In this document: positions 1-9,964 of the stretch, one piece after another | Layout: every line of letters starts with the position of its first letter | How positions within the stretch are numbered: the stretch's first letter is position 1 | DNA from: Catonia carolina | Taxonomy: Eukaryota > Arthropoda > Insecta > Hemiptera > Achilidae | NCBI GenBank assembly: GCA_035578175.1 | Contig: JAQMRL010000041.1 | Location: 1,050,501-1,114,500, forward strand | Reading direction: 5' to 3' | Length of the DNA: 64,000 nucleotides | Notes under the pieces: generated by a model | The model's input: the letters and a program-made list of their open reading frames with translations, nothing else | Told to the model about the DNA's origin: nothing | Database searches by the model: none | Translations under genes and position numbers: made by a program

Positions 1-404
1 TCATAAGATTTGATAGTTTAGGAGCTAAATAACTGGATTTCCTTTGCTATAATTTTGTGGTGACTCTGTGGAGTAAAACCAATATTGTATGTTTTAGGTA
101 TGCGATGATGAGTTTTTGAAGGGGAAAGTTTTTAAATGCTTCAATAAGAACTTATCGTGCATAAAGCACATTCTATATCCAGTACTTTAAATTCCATAAA
201 CAGTTCATTAAATGCATAACAATTCATTATATAGAAAGCTTTGATGTTTTATCATTTTCAAAATTGTTCATTCATTATTAATTTTAATTTCTGTTTAAGT
301 AATCATCCAGTAAATTATTGGTGAAAATCAAACAGCAGTACAAGTGATTTGAACTGCGTCGATTAACACAACACACTGCATTTAAATTTTATGGCGGATT
401 ATAA
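1..404. other. AT-rich stretch without recognised feature
   Basis: No reading frame, repeat member or RNA gene is recognised here. It leads into the long inverted repeat that begins near position 405. Confidence 0.5.
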
Positions 405-1550
405 TCTTGTAACTACCACTCAATAATTGGCCTACTATTGGTTTCATAATCAGAGACACCCGAGTTTGAACCATTGCATCTCCAAAACTATGAGTCCAAT
501 TTCAACATACTTTACATAAAAATTTAGCTCATTTTATTCTACGTTGACCTATAATAATTCTATATTTTTAATGTTGTTTCAAAATTGCCGTATTGAGGTT
601 GGAAGACAAAAAGACTCGGTTTTTTGCTACTGCAACAAATTTCATGCGTTTAGAGGCGTATAACTCAATAACTGTTTGACCGAAAAGTTTGACATTTTAA
701 CACAATATAATGCATTATATTTTTACGCCGTGTACAAAATTTCAAATCCGTACGTTATTTAAATGTTGATTTATTAACCATATTCTGAAACCTTTCTATC
801 TCGGTAACCACTAGATCGTTCGGCACGGAGAAACTATAGTTTTATTCAGCGTAAAAAACGTAGTACAGATATGGTAATATCATGAAAATATTGATCGGCC
901 AATGTTGTAATAGAATTTTTAAAAGTTAAAAAAATTGACTGCGTAATGAGGGGGTTGGGCGCTACTACCCATGTTGCCTGAATCTGGCTGTCTACCTGAA
1001 TTGATAATGTCAATTCAAGTAGACAGTTCGACAGGATGTCACGTACGCAAACTGGCAACATGGATAGTACCGCCCGCTCCCAAATTACCCAGTCTATTTT
1101 TCAAAATTCTAAAAATTCTACCGCCACATTGGCCAACCAATATTTCATGATATTAACATATTTGTACTAAGGTTTTTGCGCTGAATAAAACCATAGTTTG
1201 CCCGTGCCGAGCGATCGAGCGGTTATCGAGATAGCAAGAGTAATATAAAATAAATTTATATTTTGTGTTAAAATTTCAAACTTTTCGATCAAATAATTAT
1301 CGAGTTACACGCTTCTGAACGCATGAAATTTGTTTCGGTAGCAAAATACTGGGTCTTTTTGTTTTCCAACCTCGATATTGCAATTTTTAAACAACATTAA
1401 AAATATAGGTTTATTATAGGTCAACGTAGAATAAAACGATCTAAATTTTGATGTAATGTATATAGAAATCTGACTCATAGTTTTGGAGTTGCAAGGGTTC
1501 AAACTCAGGTATCTATGATTATGAAACCGATAGCAAATGATTCTATGTAA
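405..1550. repeat. long inverted repeat (foldback), about 550-bp arms
   Basis: The left arm (about 410-1000) and right arm (about 1005-1545) are reverse complements with scattered mismatches and small indels. Examples: GTTTCATAATC at about 440 pairs with GATTATGAAAC at about 1517; CTACGTTGACCTATAATA near 541 pairs with TATTATAGGTCAACGTAG near 1413; ACTATAGTTTTATTCAGCG near 834 pairs with CGCTGAATAAAACCATAGT near 1179. The centre near 1004 is a tight hairpin (CTGAATTGA / TCAATTCAAG). The short open frames at 846-1061 and 1305-1502 on the minus strand are by-products of the arms. It could be a foldback transposon or MITE, or a locus giving a long hairpin RNA. No transposase is visible and the outer boundaries are approximate. 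Confidence 0.8.
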
Positions 1551-1954
1551 CTAATTACTAGGTTTCGCTCGTTTCTCTCGACATTGTTTTATGTGAATTC
1601 ACTAATCTCTTTGACTAATTATTCTGGTATCATAACAAAAGATGATTGGTTGAAACCTTTTAACCGTAAGGAAATCTCGTCTAGACTCCCCAGTTTATGG
1701 TTTATGTTGTCTTGTTCGTTTACAAATGGAAACTTGCAACTAGAGACAGCTTGTCTATATGTATCTATTTATATCTTTGTGGTGTTCACATACAAGTACA
1801 AAAGGAACAAAGGAACAGCATTAATAAACAAGCAGCTGGTTTAGTTAAGCATATTACATAAGGGTATATTTTAAGCCCATTACAGTTCAATAAGTCTTAG
1901 TGTGATTAGTCATTCTTCATTAGTAACTTTTAATTCACTTTTGAGTTCACTTCA
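1551..1954. other. no recognised feature
   Basis: AT-rich sequence with one 86-codon open frame (1584-1844, plus strand) that has no recognisable motif and is probably chance. Confidence 0.4.
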
Positions 1955-2085
1955 TTCACGTTTTTGCGGTTTTCTCAAAAATGGGTTCTAAATTATGTTT
2001 TTTAATCACCTCAGTAGCTATATGTTTTTATACTCTACAAGACATGCTTTCAAAAATAGGGGAAGAGTTTTAAAAAACCGAGAAA
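1955..2085 (+). mobile_element. R2 repeat fragment (internal part)
   Basis: The sequence matches the internal R2 segment that runs from TTTTTGCGRTTTTCTCAAAAA to the CTCTACAAGA(T/C)A motif seen at about 8168-8255 and 19468-19550. Both termini are missing. R2 is described at 7885-8798 and 60628-61518. Confidence 0.6.
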
Positions 2086-2795
2086 ATCTAGTATACTAAT
2101 ATATATTTGCGAGACTCCCGAGAGTAAAAACATTTGAATACATACATGTGCACTGTGCGTATGTGTATATGGAATTTACTGTTTATATTTTTTTACTGAG
2201 TATTTGTTAATTTTTCCATATAGATACACATAGTTACATATAGTTACACACGTACAGAGTGTATATGTGTGTATTTTACGTACTGTTTGTATTAACCACA
2301 GGCTCGCAGACAATATTCGTGCCTTAAATTTTCCCTGAATTTATATTCGGATAGATGTCGTAGTTATTATTTTTTTAATATTAAATCTATTCTTAAGTCT
2401 TTTTGACTTGCAAACTTATCGGTTATGACCTCATAAAATGGTTGTCTTTTTATATTGTCCATAAATAATTCTTTTTGAATTGAAATATAGGTTGTAGTAT
2501 TATCTTGAATAGGTTTTTATTAATTTAAGATATCAAAAGCTTCTTTCAACGGTAACACGTCTTGTAGATGGAATCGTTAAAACAAGCGAAAATAATTTGA
2601 AGCCTTCGGTAAAATTGTCCTTATTTTCATGAAGTTCTTGAAAAACCTCTAACGTAGTTTTAGTTCGGTAATGATCATCGGCATAAATCAGCCTTAGTTC
2701 GTTACAAAGGAACTATATTTTTATCGCAATTCGAAAAGGCAAAAAATAATTCTAATCTTTTCTATGAATATTAATAATAATAAAAATGTTTTAAT
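2086..2795. other. no recognised feature
   Basis: AT-rich sequence. Around 2150-2270 there are short TATATG/CATATA inverted motifs and GTGTAT-rich runs, but no gene or repeat family is recognised. Confidence 0.4.
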
Positions 2796-3207
2796 AATAG
2801 AAATTTGCCCATAACAGGCAGGTGCAGTGTTAAATTATGTGCACTCGATCTGCTAGTTCCAGGTCTACAAAAAATAGTTCTGTTTCTTATCACATGGCCA
2901 GCCAATTATGTGACTGAAACATTTAAAAACAGAAGAGGTAGCGATGTAAAAGACACTAGTCAGAGTCATCTCTTCTAAGAGTAATGAATTTCATTATACA
3001 GCCAGACCCTGTGGTCAATGAAGTGAAGGTGTCATTTCCGGGGTGGAACGTAGCTGCTTTTCGGAGGGCCCGGCATGCTGATAAGCATAATACTTTTCTA
3101 CTCAGTGAGGAAGGCATGGTAAACTACCTCACTTCTCGTTTTACTTAGTAAAGCCTCTAAAGGTTCAAACCAGCCTTTTAGCTGATGACCTTAATAACAA
3201 TACAAAT
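2796..3207 (+). mobile_element. R1 retroposon, copy 1, with near-perfect TSD
   Basis: Full-length member of the 0.4-kb R1 family. It runs from TTGCCCATAACAGGCAGG at 2805 to a tail ending ...CTTAATAAC at about 3198. Flanks AATAGAAAT (2796-2804) and AATACAAAT (3199-3207) match at 8 of 9 positions and look like a target-site duplication. R1 landmarks are a CTGCTAGTTCCAGG block, AGAAGAGGTAG, ATGAATTTCATTATACAGCC, CTCAGTGAGGAAGGCA and a 3' end like GGCTGATGACCTAAACAAC. R1 has no recognisable tRNA-type A/B boxes, so it is a SINE-like or LINE-derived non-autonomous retroposon. Confidence 0.8.
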
Positions 3208-3255
3208 GTTATTTTAAAATAAAATAGTTTCAGCTTGGTACTAATTTTACCTTTT

Positions 3256-3668
3256 ATGAATAAATTTGCCCATAACAGACAGGTGGAGTGTCAAATTATT
3301 TACGCTCAATCGTTTCATTGCAGGGCTAAAATAAATAGTTCTGTTTCTTATCACATGGTCAGCCAATTAAATGACTGAATCATTTAAGAACAGAAGAGGT
3401 AGAGGTGTATAAGACACTAATCAGAGTTATCTCCTCTGAAAGTAATGAATTTCACTATGCAGCCAGACCCTGTGGTGAATGAAGTGAAGGTGTCATTTGC
3501 AGAGTGGAAAATATGTGCTTTTCAGAGGGCCCGGCATGCTGATAAGCGTACTTTTCCACTCAGTGAGGAAGGCAATGGTAAACCACCTCACTCCTCGTTT
3601 TACTTAGTAAAATCTCTACAGGTTCAAACCAGCCTTTCGGCTGTTGACCTAAACAACATGAATAAATA
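3256..3668 (+). mobile_element. R1 retroposon, copy 2, with perfect 10-bp TSD
   Basis: Full-length R1 (3266-3658) flanked by perfect direct repeats ATGAATAAAT at 3256-3265 and 3659-3668. It lies 60 bp after copy 1 in the same orientation, but each copy has its own TSD, so these are two insertions rather than a tandem duplication. It contains an open frame of 75 codons (3445-3672) whose start (MNFTMQPDPVVNEVKVSF) and later block (LSEEGNGKPPHSSFYLVK) recur in other copies. I do not recognise this peptide. Confidence 0.85.
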
Positions 3669-4011
3669 TTAATCTGGTACATAAAATCCATACGCGTGAA
3701 CGGCTGCGTTGTTTTATAAAGTGACCGATCCTGGGTTAAATTAAATGATACAAGGGTTGTTTTTTCAACCTCCGATAGGCTATAAAATAAAAGACAAGTG
3801 AAAATAGAAAAAATGTTTATTACTAAAAGTTACTTACACGTATGACTACTTTTCAACATTATTACGTTGACGATTAAAGCATTTTTGTCGTACCTGTGGA
3901 CGAGCTTTCTAATATTTTCTTCATAAAAGTTTTCCGCCAATGAATTTAAATGAGCCTTGACATTGTTTGGATATTTTCATTGGTATAGCTTTCCTCGTAA
4001 TCACTTCTTCT

Positions 4012-4215
4012 AGTTCAGGAAAATGATGGATGTCTTTCGGTGCTAGGTTGGGACTGTATGGTGTGTAATCGAAAATGACCCGTTAATATTGCTTAAGAAA
4101 TCGTTGGGTTGCACCAGTACTGTGAGGACGGGCGTTTTTATAAATCAGAACAACCACAGAAGTCAGCACACCTCTTCTTTTGTTTTGAATGGCTCTCCGC
4201 AAACTTTGTGAAGTT
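4012..4215 (-). pseudogene. mariner (family B) transposase C-terminal fragment
   Basis: Conceptual minus-strand translation across frames gives LRRAIQNKRRGVLTS, then LIYKNARPHS (a degraded HDNARPH motif; the second catalytic aspartate is replaced by lysine), TQRFLKQY, and YSPNLAPKDIHHFPELE, the region carrying the third catalytic aspartate. Order and spacing match Tc1/mariner DDD transposases. A frameshift separates the blocks. It is decayed and truncated upstream by the nested insert at 4233. Confidence 0.7.
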
Positions 4216-4232
4216 TTACAATACATAACTGA

Positions 4233-5528
4233 ATCGTTAATTGCAAAAAGGGAACATGTCACAAAAATGATTTTTTTTAGGAGATGCAAAAAACTGTTTA
4301 AATTTTTACCCAGAATAAGTACAACTCCCAAAAAAATTTAAAGGGTATTAACCATCGAAATACATGATTTGGCTATAAAAACTTGTGAAAATATATTTTT
4401 GTTTTTTCTAAAAAAAATTTTTATTTTGTTGGACATGTTCCCTTTTTGCAATTAAAGGCAAAAACATTACCTTTTTCAGTGTTTTAAAGAAGTTTTTAGG
4501 TTTTAATGAAGCAATTTTGTTAATACTAGTAAGGAAATTACTAGTAAGGAATCAATTTATTTAAGTTTTAAAAAATATTATGAATACAAAAAAAATATTT
4601 TTTGTCAAATTGCGATGAATATTGTACTCATATCAAACAAATTTGTTACAAAAAGAAATTATACATACAAAAATATAATAGAAATTACTTAAGAACAAAA
4701 ATACAAATTTCATTGATATAAAAAAAAAATAGCAATGTACTGCTACATTACTGCACATTCTTGTTTTGAAGCTTTGTTCTGTCTTCCCTTTCTGTCGCGG
4801 TTTCTATTGGCCAGTTGGTATAAATTTTATCCCAAAATGATGAATGAGAGGATGGAATGTACGCCTTTAAGTTTTTTAAATCATTCATTTTGTTAACCAG
4901 GATAGGGATTTTGTTGGAGTAAGCTTTGTTGTTTGGTAAAACTGCAGTTTCAGACATTTTAATTTTTCTTAGTCGAAATGTATGAGTTTGAAGTCTTTCA
5001 ATGAAAGGTTTTACTGTTACATCCACAGAGCTCTCTTGATTAAATTCAAAATAATGATACTGTGAGATTAAAAATTTTACTTTTTCATTATTAGTACCCC
5101 TTTTTTGTAAGAATCAATGCTAAGGGTAATTTTTTATAATAAACAGGATACCTTTTCAAAAAATGTACAACAAATTCTGATTGACATTCAGCTATTAAAT
5201 TAGCTATTAAATCGATTCACTACATTTTAATAAAGTATACAACACACTGAACAGATTTTAATAATAAAGTAGACAGGTTATGATGTTCAATCAAAAATGT
5301 GATCAGCTGATGCCATGATCAGCTGGTTAAAAGCAAAAAGGAAACATGTCCATGGACATGTTTCCTTTTTGCAATTAATGAGAAATTCAATGACTGATTC
5401 TAACCTTAATTTAACTGGACATGTTACCTTAGTACACCAAAACATGGGTTTACATATATACTATCTGAAAAGTACATTAACTCAATTTTTAAAAAATGTG
5501 GACATGTTCCCTTTTTGCAATTAACGAT
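4233..5528. mobile_element. nested 1.3-kb inverted-repeat element inside mariner B1
   Basis: Termini are inverted repeats: ATCGTTAATTGCAAAAAGGG at 4233 and its complement ending TTAACGAT at 5528, continuing through ACATGTC. The motif GCAAAAAGG(G/A)AACATGTCC with adjacent TTAA also occurs internally at 4431-4455 and twice, back to back, at 5333-5372. Flanks (AACTGA left, CACTGTA right) may be a decayed TSD, so the true ends could be a few bases further out. Comparison with the uninterrupted junction of mariner copy B2 (about 50530-50570) shows this block is an insertion. It carries one open frame (4748-5117, minus strand). TTAA beside the termini recalls piggyBac, but I cannot assign a superfamily. 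Confidence 0.65.
4748..5117 (-). pseudogene. ORF remnant (about 120 codons) of the nested element; likely transposase C-terminus
   Basis: The frame is open from about 5117 to the stop near 4748. The first ATG is at 5026 (92 codons), but in-frame sequence upstream (KVKFLISQYHYFEFNQES) reads continuously into it, so the ATG is probably not the true start. The product is Lys/Asn/Ile-rich and ends with a segment like LKAYIPSSHSSFWDKIYTNW followed by a charged tail. I do not recognise a domain. Position inside an inverted-repeat element suggests the 3' end of its transposase gene. That is inference from context. Confidence 0.4.
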
Positions 5529-5819
5529 TCACTGTATTAATCGTAATTCCCGGCTGCATGAAACCCACCAGTAACAACACGATGAGCTTTAAGACATTAA
5601 GACTCATTTAAATGTTCATTGGCGTCAGCATTTTATGAAGAGCTTATTGGAAAGCTCGTCCATAGATACGACAAATGCTTCAAACGTCAACGTGATTATG
5701 GTAAAAAGCAGCCATAAGTATACGTAACGTTTAGTAATAAAACTTTTTTTGTATAATCATTTGTCTTTTATTTATAGCCTATCGGAAGTTGAAAATAACG
5801 ACCCTCGTATTTTTAGTTT

Positions 5820-6560
5820 CAATCGCCAGAAGAATCAGGTTCCTTCCAATGTATTTTATCAAAGTGCCTATTACAGTTAACTGTACATTCACAACTTCGC
5901 AATAATTTGTAAAAGGACATTCTCATGCTCTGCCTACAGTAATATTTTTACTTATTACATGACAGAGATTGAAGAGTTCCGAAAAGTTCAAATACCACTG
6001 CTTCTCCTACCACGTATAATTGTTTCATAAATTCCAATTTAAAATATAAAAATTTAATATTACACATTATTTTTCGAAGGTAGTTTCAAAATCTTCTTCA
6101 GTTAGGAATAACATTATTTTTTAAAGTCAAAATATATTCTGATTTTTAAGATGAGATTTGTGGATTTCAAAAAAAATTATATATTTTTCTTTTTTGATTC
6201 TGGAAGATTCGTACTGTGTACAAATTTTTACTTTCTCAATTTCTTCTGTATAATCTTTCGTATTTTACGATAGAAAATTCTGCATTTTCATTTCAGAAAA
6301 TGTTTATTGTTAAATTTCTGAGTTTTACGTTGTATGGAAGTGACTTTTCATTATAGGTATTCATTGTTAGATGATAAGCTCTTTGTATTTTTCGCTTTCT
6401 TTTATTTAACAACGCTTCCTTATCTAATTTATTTGGTTCAATAATTTCTTCTTAATATTTACAGTTCTATTCTTTCATTTTATTTTTCTACTGTATTTAT
6501 ATTTGCAGACCTTTTTTCACTCATTTTGTTTTATTCTTAATAACTAATTCGAAACGTACT
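5820..6560. other. no recognised feature
   Basis: T-rich intergenic-type sequence with short runs of TTTTCATT and TTTATTT. No coding signal, RNA gene or family repeat is recognised. Confidence 0.4.
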
Positions 6561-6564
6561 ATAT

Positions 6565-6650
6565 TGTAACACTTAAGCTTAGGTCCTTTCGGTATCTGGG
6601 TATAAAATAAGAAAAAACTTTCTTTAAACTTATAACAATTCATTGGTTCC
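6565..6650 (+). mobile_element. R3 LTR-like repeat, left-end fragment
   Basis: TGTAACACTTAAGCTTAGGT followed by CCTTTCGGTATCTGGGTA matches the left end of the R3 family (28010 and 62940). Only about 85 bp is present. Confidence 0.6.
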
Positions 6651-7137
6651 TTTGCTTTAGTAATAAATATATTTTATTTTTGTCATAGAATTTATAAGCG
6701 TAAGCCAGCTTCATCCTCTACTACCTGGAACATTATTATTTAATATTTATTTCAACTTGTGTATTTTATGTTAATACAAATGTGTTGCAATATTTGTGTT
6801 ATAGTTATAAAATATATTACAAATATTTAAAAAATAACTTTAATTGACATTGTTATACCGTTATTAATTGTTTTTTTGCGCCCTGGAGACTCCAGGAGGA
6901 GTATAGGACATGTCAGATGTAACACCTGAAATACATATAAGAATCACACAATGTATCACTACTATCAAGAAAGAAATTCTTGTACGCTATAAAAAGTTTC
7001 ACCTATCAAGTAATTTTTCAGATTCTTTTTAAAGGAATTCAAATCCTCACAACATTATAAAAATTGGGATAATTTATTCATGAATTTTCTCCCTGCATAA
7101 GTAGGTTTTTGTGCAAACAATTTTGTGGAGTGCTTAG
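6651..7137. other. no recognised feature
   Basis: AT-rich sequence. The segment at 6880-6930 (CCCTGGAGACTCCAGGAG) contains a small perfect stem. Nothing else is recognised. Confidence 0.4.
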
Positions 7138-7508
7138 CCACAAGGCAATGCGCCAGCTCATTCCGCGTTATCTGTCAAGAGGTTCCTAGCCAAGTACAGC
7201 ATCTCAGTGTTAGAACACCCACCTTATTCACCAGATCTTGCACCATGTGACTTTTACCTAAGGTGAAATCTGCATTAAACGGAACAAGATTTGAGTCTAT
7301 GGAAGCTGTAAAAGAGAAAGCGGCACGTGTCCTGAAGGAGCTGAGAGAAGATGACTTCCAGCACTGTTTACAACATTAGAAAATTCGCATGAAGCGTTGT
7401 AGGGATAGAGAAGGAGTGTATATTGAAGGTGAAAATAAGTGATTATGTATAAAATTAAAATAATTTTTTTTTACAACGTCAGTCTCGTTATTTAATAACC
7501 ACATCTCG
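7138..7508 (+). mobile_element. mariner family A, 5'-truncated single-arm copy (A1)
   Basis: Begins within the second catalytic motif (CAATGCGCCAGCTCATTCC, encoding DNAPAHS) and continues to the 3' terminus CGTTATTTAATAACCACATCTCG, followed by TA at 7509-7510. The coding part includes VLEHPPYSPDLAPCDFYL, a 6-bp deletion removing Phe-Pro of the FYLFPKVK motif at about 7258, and RFESMEAVKEKAAR. A TAG within HCLQH*KIRMKR (about 7377) is shared with copy A2 at 16521-17884, so A1 and A2 belong to one subfamily. It is a dead fragment with one transposon end. Confidence 0.8.
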
Positions 7509-7510
7509 TA

Positions 7511-7884
7511 GATTAAAATTAAAATTTAACGATAGAAACACAGCAAATCAGTTGTACGGGGGCTGCTTTTTCTGATAAATATTGTAGGTATGAACACAAA
7601 TAGAACATAAGTAACTTTCTATATATTATATGTTAACCGGAATTGACTTTTGAAATTCACCACCTCTCAATCATAAGTAGTGACACGTCCATTTCAATTC
7701 AATAAACAGTAGGATAAATAGAGAGTGCAGCAGTGTAAACGATAACTATAGATGATACAAAATACAAGGTAAATAAGTAAACACACCTCCCATTGTTTAA
7801 TGAGTTAAAATAACAAACATCAATCTATAATTTAATTTAATAGTTTTCGAAATCTAAGTTCTAGTTGCTTCCTCTTACCCTATT
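7511..7884. other. no recognised feature
   Basis: AT-rich spacer between mariner copy A1 and the R2 repeat. No family repeat or coding signal is recognised. Confidence 0.4.
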
Positions 7885-8798
7885 TGAATATTTATAGGGA
7901 TGAAAAGTAGGCACAGTTTTCATGTAAATTTTTAAAAATCAAGGTTTTGCCGGATATACACGTTTTCAGACCCCTGAACTTACAAAACTTGTTTTTAGCG
8001 AATAGTGTGTGTGTATATATATGTGTATGTGTGTGAACAAATTTCAAAACGGAATAGCGGACAAAGTTGAAATTTAAACCTTAAGTTACGTATATCACTA
8101 AAATATCTCACATGAACACTTCCATCTAAATCAGTCAACCGGAGATTTATTCATGTAATTTTTCACATTTTTGCGATTTTCTCAAAAATGGCTCCTAAGA
8201 TTTATTTAAAAACTTTCCTCATTTACTACATTTTGTATGCTCTACAAGATAGGATAAGCGACATGTGTGCTAAAATTTTTGGGAAGGCCTGTGCTTTCGT
8301 AGTGAAAAATGTTATTTTTAAGACTGCGGCCTTAATTCTAGAGCACAAACATATATAGTTAAAGCACAAATATATATTATTAAAGTTGTAGAACAATAGA
8401 AAACCTACAACTTTTATTTCAATTATGATTTTGTACAAGAGTTCGGTTAGTGACAATTAGTGATACTCTTTTTTTTCCATAGAATACGGTAAAAATGAGA
8501 TCTTTTAATATTGCGGTCTTAGTATGCATGTTACGACAAATGTGTATGTAATTAAAGTTATAGGTAATAGACAAATCTACAACCTTTAATTAAAGTAATA
8601 TTTTCTTCTATAGAGCCAAGTTTAGCGTCAATTAGTTTTTCCGTGGATTTTTATTTTGCTCATTCACTCTTGAATGAAGTTGAGTTGTTTTTAATTTTAC
8701 GTTGTTTACTGGTAATTGAACAAAAGTTATATTGTTAATTATTTGTACTGGCAAGAGCCAGTGAGTGCCATGTCAGTGTTTCACACCAATTTTTTTTT
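7885..8798 (+). mobile_element. R2 inverted-repeat element, near full length
   Basis: R2 order in this orientation: a TATAGG-type left end; GATTTTTCGAAATCGAG and GTTTTCAGACCCCTGAAC; a (GT)n tract (8005-8035); GTGAACAAA(A)TATCTC; AAGTTGAAACTT..TAAGTTACGTA; ATTTTTCAC-TTTTTTGCGATTTTCTCAAAAA; CTCTACAAGATAGGATAAGCG; then about 170-bp internal units containing AAAGTTGTAG...CTACAACTTTTATT and AGCGTTAATTAGTGAT; and a right end like GGCAAGAGAAAGT plus GTTTCACACCA. The 76-codon frame at 8226-8456 (minus) is a chance frame in these units. There is no transposase, so it is non-autonomous. The short complementary ends (ACTTTCTCTTGCC / GGCAAGAGAAAGT, clearest in other copies) suggest a DNA transposon. Confidence 0.7.
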
Positions 8799-9349
8799 AG
8801 TTGTTTTACTTTACAGAATAAATAAAGAGAATTAAATATATAGATTAATACTATGAGTAATTTATTACTTACGAGTTGCTTTCCTTATGTAAGTTAAATA
8901 ACGAATTCATGTAGTTTCCTTTAACAAAACAATTTTTATTTTTCTAACCACTCAACAAAATAATGAAGATGTTCACTCTGTAACTAGCAGTGCAAGGCTA
9001 AAACCAATTAAAACAACTAATAAAATACTGCGAGAAAGATAATATATAGTAATGCTGATTCTGAGAATTAAATAATAATAATTAAAATTAAATAAAAAGA
9101 TAATATTATATTTTATAACTTTTATATTTTTATTTAAAAAAAAATCTTACTTTACTTATAGCAACAATAATTTAAATCTTTGATAAGTGTGTCTCTGAAT
9201 AATATTTAATAATGATACAAAATTTATTATTTAATTTTAAAAGGATATTTTCGAAAGAATGGCGGATAACGATGAGAATGCGTTCAGTAATACCAAAAAC
9301 CTGAAAACCAAAAAAGCCTTATCATGGGATATAAAAATGAGGCACCATC
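8799..9349. other. AT-rich stretch, possibly LINE-derived at its right end
   Basis: No gene is recognised. From about 9250 the sequence runs without a break, apart from the SINE insertion, into the LINE C-terminal fragment that follows, so part of it may belong to the same LINE. Confidence 0.35.
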
Positions 9350-9444
9350 AGAGAGGGGTAATTTTTTTTTTTTTTTTTTGGTTTAACGTCCGACTGTTCT
9401 GCAATTACTGCTAATGCAGACGGTGAATGATGAGAGAGGGGTAA
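9350..9444 (-). mobile_element. 5'-truncated tRNA-SINE (F1) with 12-bp TSD
   Basis: A poly-T run followed by GGTTTAACGTCCGACTGTTC and CTGCTAATGCAGACGGTGAA is the 3' part of SINE family F1 in reverse (full copy at 20208-20409). The insert (9362-9432) is flanked by perfect direct repeats AGAGAGGGGTAA at 9350-9361 and 9433-9444. The tRNA-like head is missing, as expected for 5' truncation during target-primed reverse transcription. Confidence 0.85.
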
Positions 9445-9960
9445 GACATTGTATAAAACAAACACTTAAAATTATATTGAACGTAGATATCCATAAAATA
9501 ATTAGCACAGTAAGAAAATATTTCGGAACATCCTAGGACGTATGAAGGAAGAAAACAATGGCAATAGACCCCGTTCAAACAATGATATATAGAGTACAAA
9601 ACGATTTAATACCTAATCTATGAAATGAGAGAAATAAGACTTGTTTTTTTTCGGAAATGTGGCAAGAATGAATGATAGAAGTTTGATAACAGAAAATTTT
9701 AGATAAATAATAAATCTCAAAACCAAACCAGTATGGTTCACAGTAACAATAAATGATCTTGAAAATGCAAAAATCGACACAGCAGACGTAGAGAATAGGG
9801 AAGTTTTAGAAAAAACAGGCAGAGAGTGATCTTCCGGGGAGAGAATGAAAAGAAGGGAACCCCGCAACTTTGAACAACTTAAGAAGAAATAATCCAACAG
9901 AATGAAGAGTTTGTTGGAGAAAAGGAAATGTAAGTAAAAAAAACACATAATGAAGAACTA
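9445..9960 (+). pseudogene. LINE C-terminal coding remnant
   Basis: Conceptual plus-strand translation in shifting frames gives NILGRMKEENN, a FFGNVARMNDRSLI block (compare the (L/V)xFxGHVxRM motif near the C-terminus of endonuclease/RT LINE proteins), then NLENAKIDTADVENREV and NRMKSLLEKRK. The same order occurs on the minus strand at 38873-39600 with clear nucleotide similarity, which confirms a dispersed LINE family. Stops and frameshifts are frequent. Clade is not determined. Confidence 0.65.
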
Positions 9961-9964
9961 ATTA

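Larger units (their letters stand above)
3751..5817. mobile_element. mariner family B, palindromic derivative B1 with nested insert
   Basis: Bounded by TA dinucleotides (3749-3750 and 5818-5819) and by inverted termini CAAGGGTTGTTTTTTCAACC on the left and the complement of GGAAGTTGAAAATAACGACC on the right. The inverted similarity continues about 75 bp inward, past any normal mariner TIR, into 3' UTR and C-terminal coding sequence. The left arm reads transposase on the minus strand: RRAIQNKRRG, NARPHS and a YSPNLAPKDIHHF-type motif at about 4020-4200. The right arm reads the C-terminus on the plus strand: KTHLNVHWRQHFMK, then RYDKCFKRQRDYGK near 5610-5710. Both arms are outward-facing 3' parts. 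The middle is occupied by a separate element (4233-5528). The transposase is not functional. Confidence 0.75.

Noticed and set aside
2796..3668. Tandem duplication of a 0.4-kb unit
   Set aside because: Each R1 copy has its own different TSD, so they are two independent insertions.
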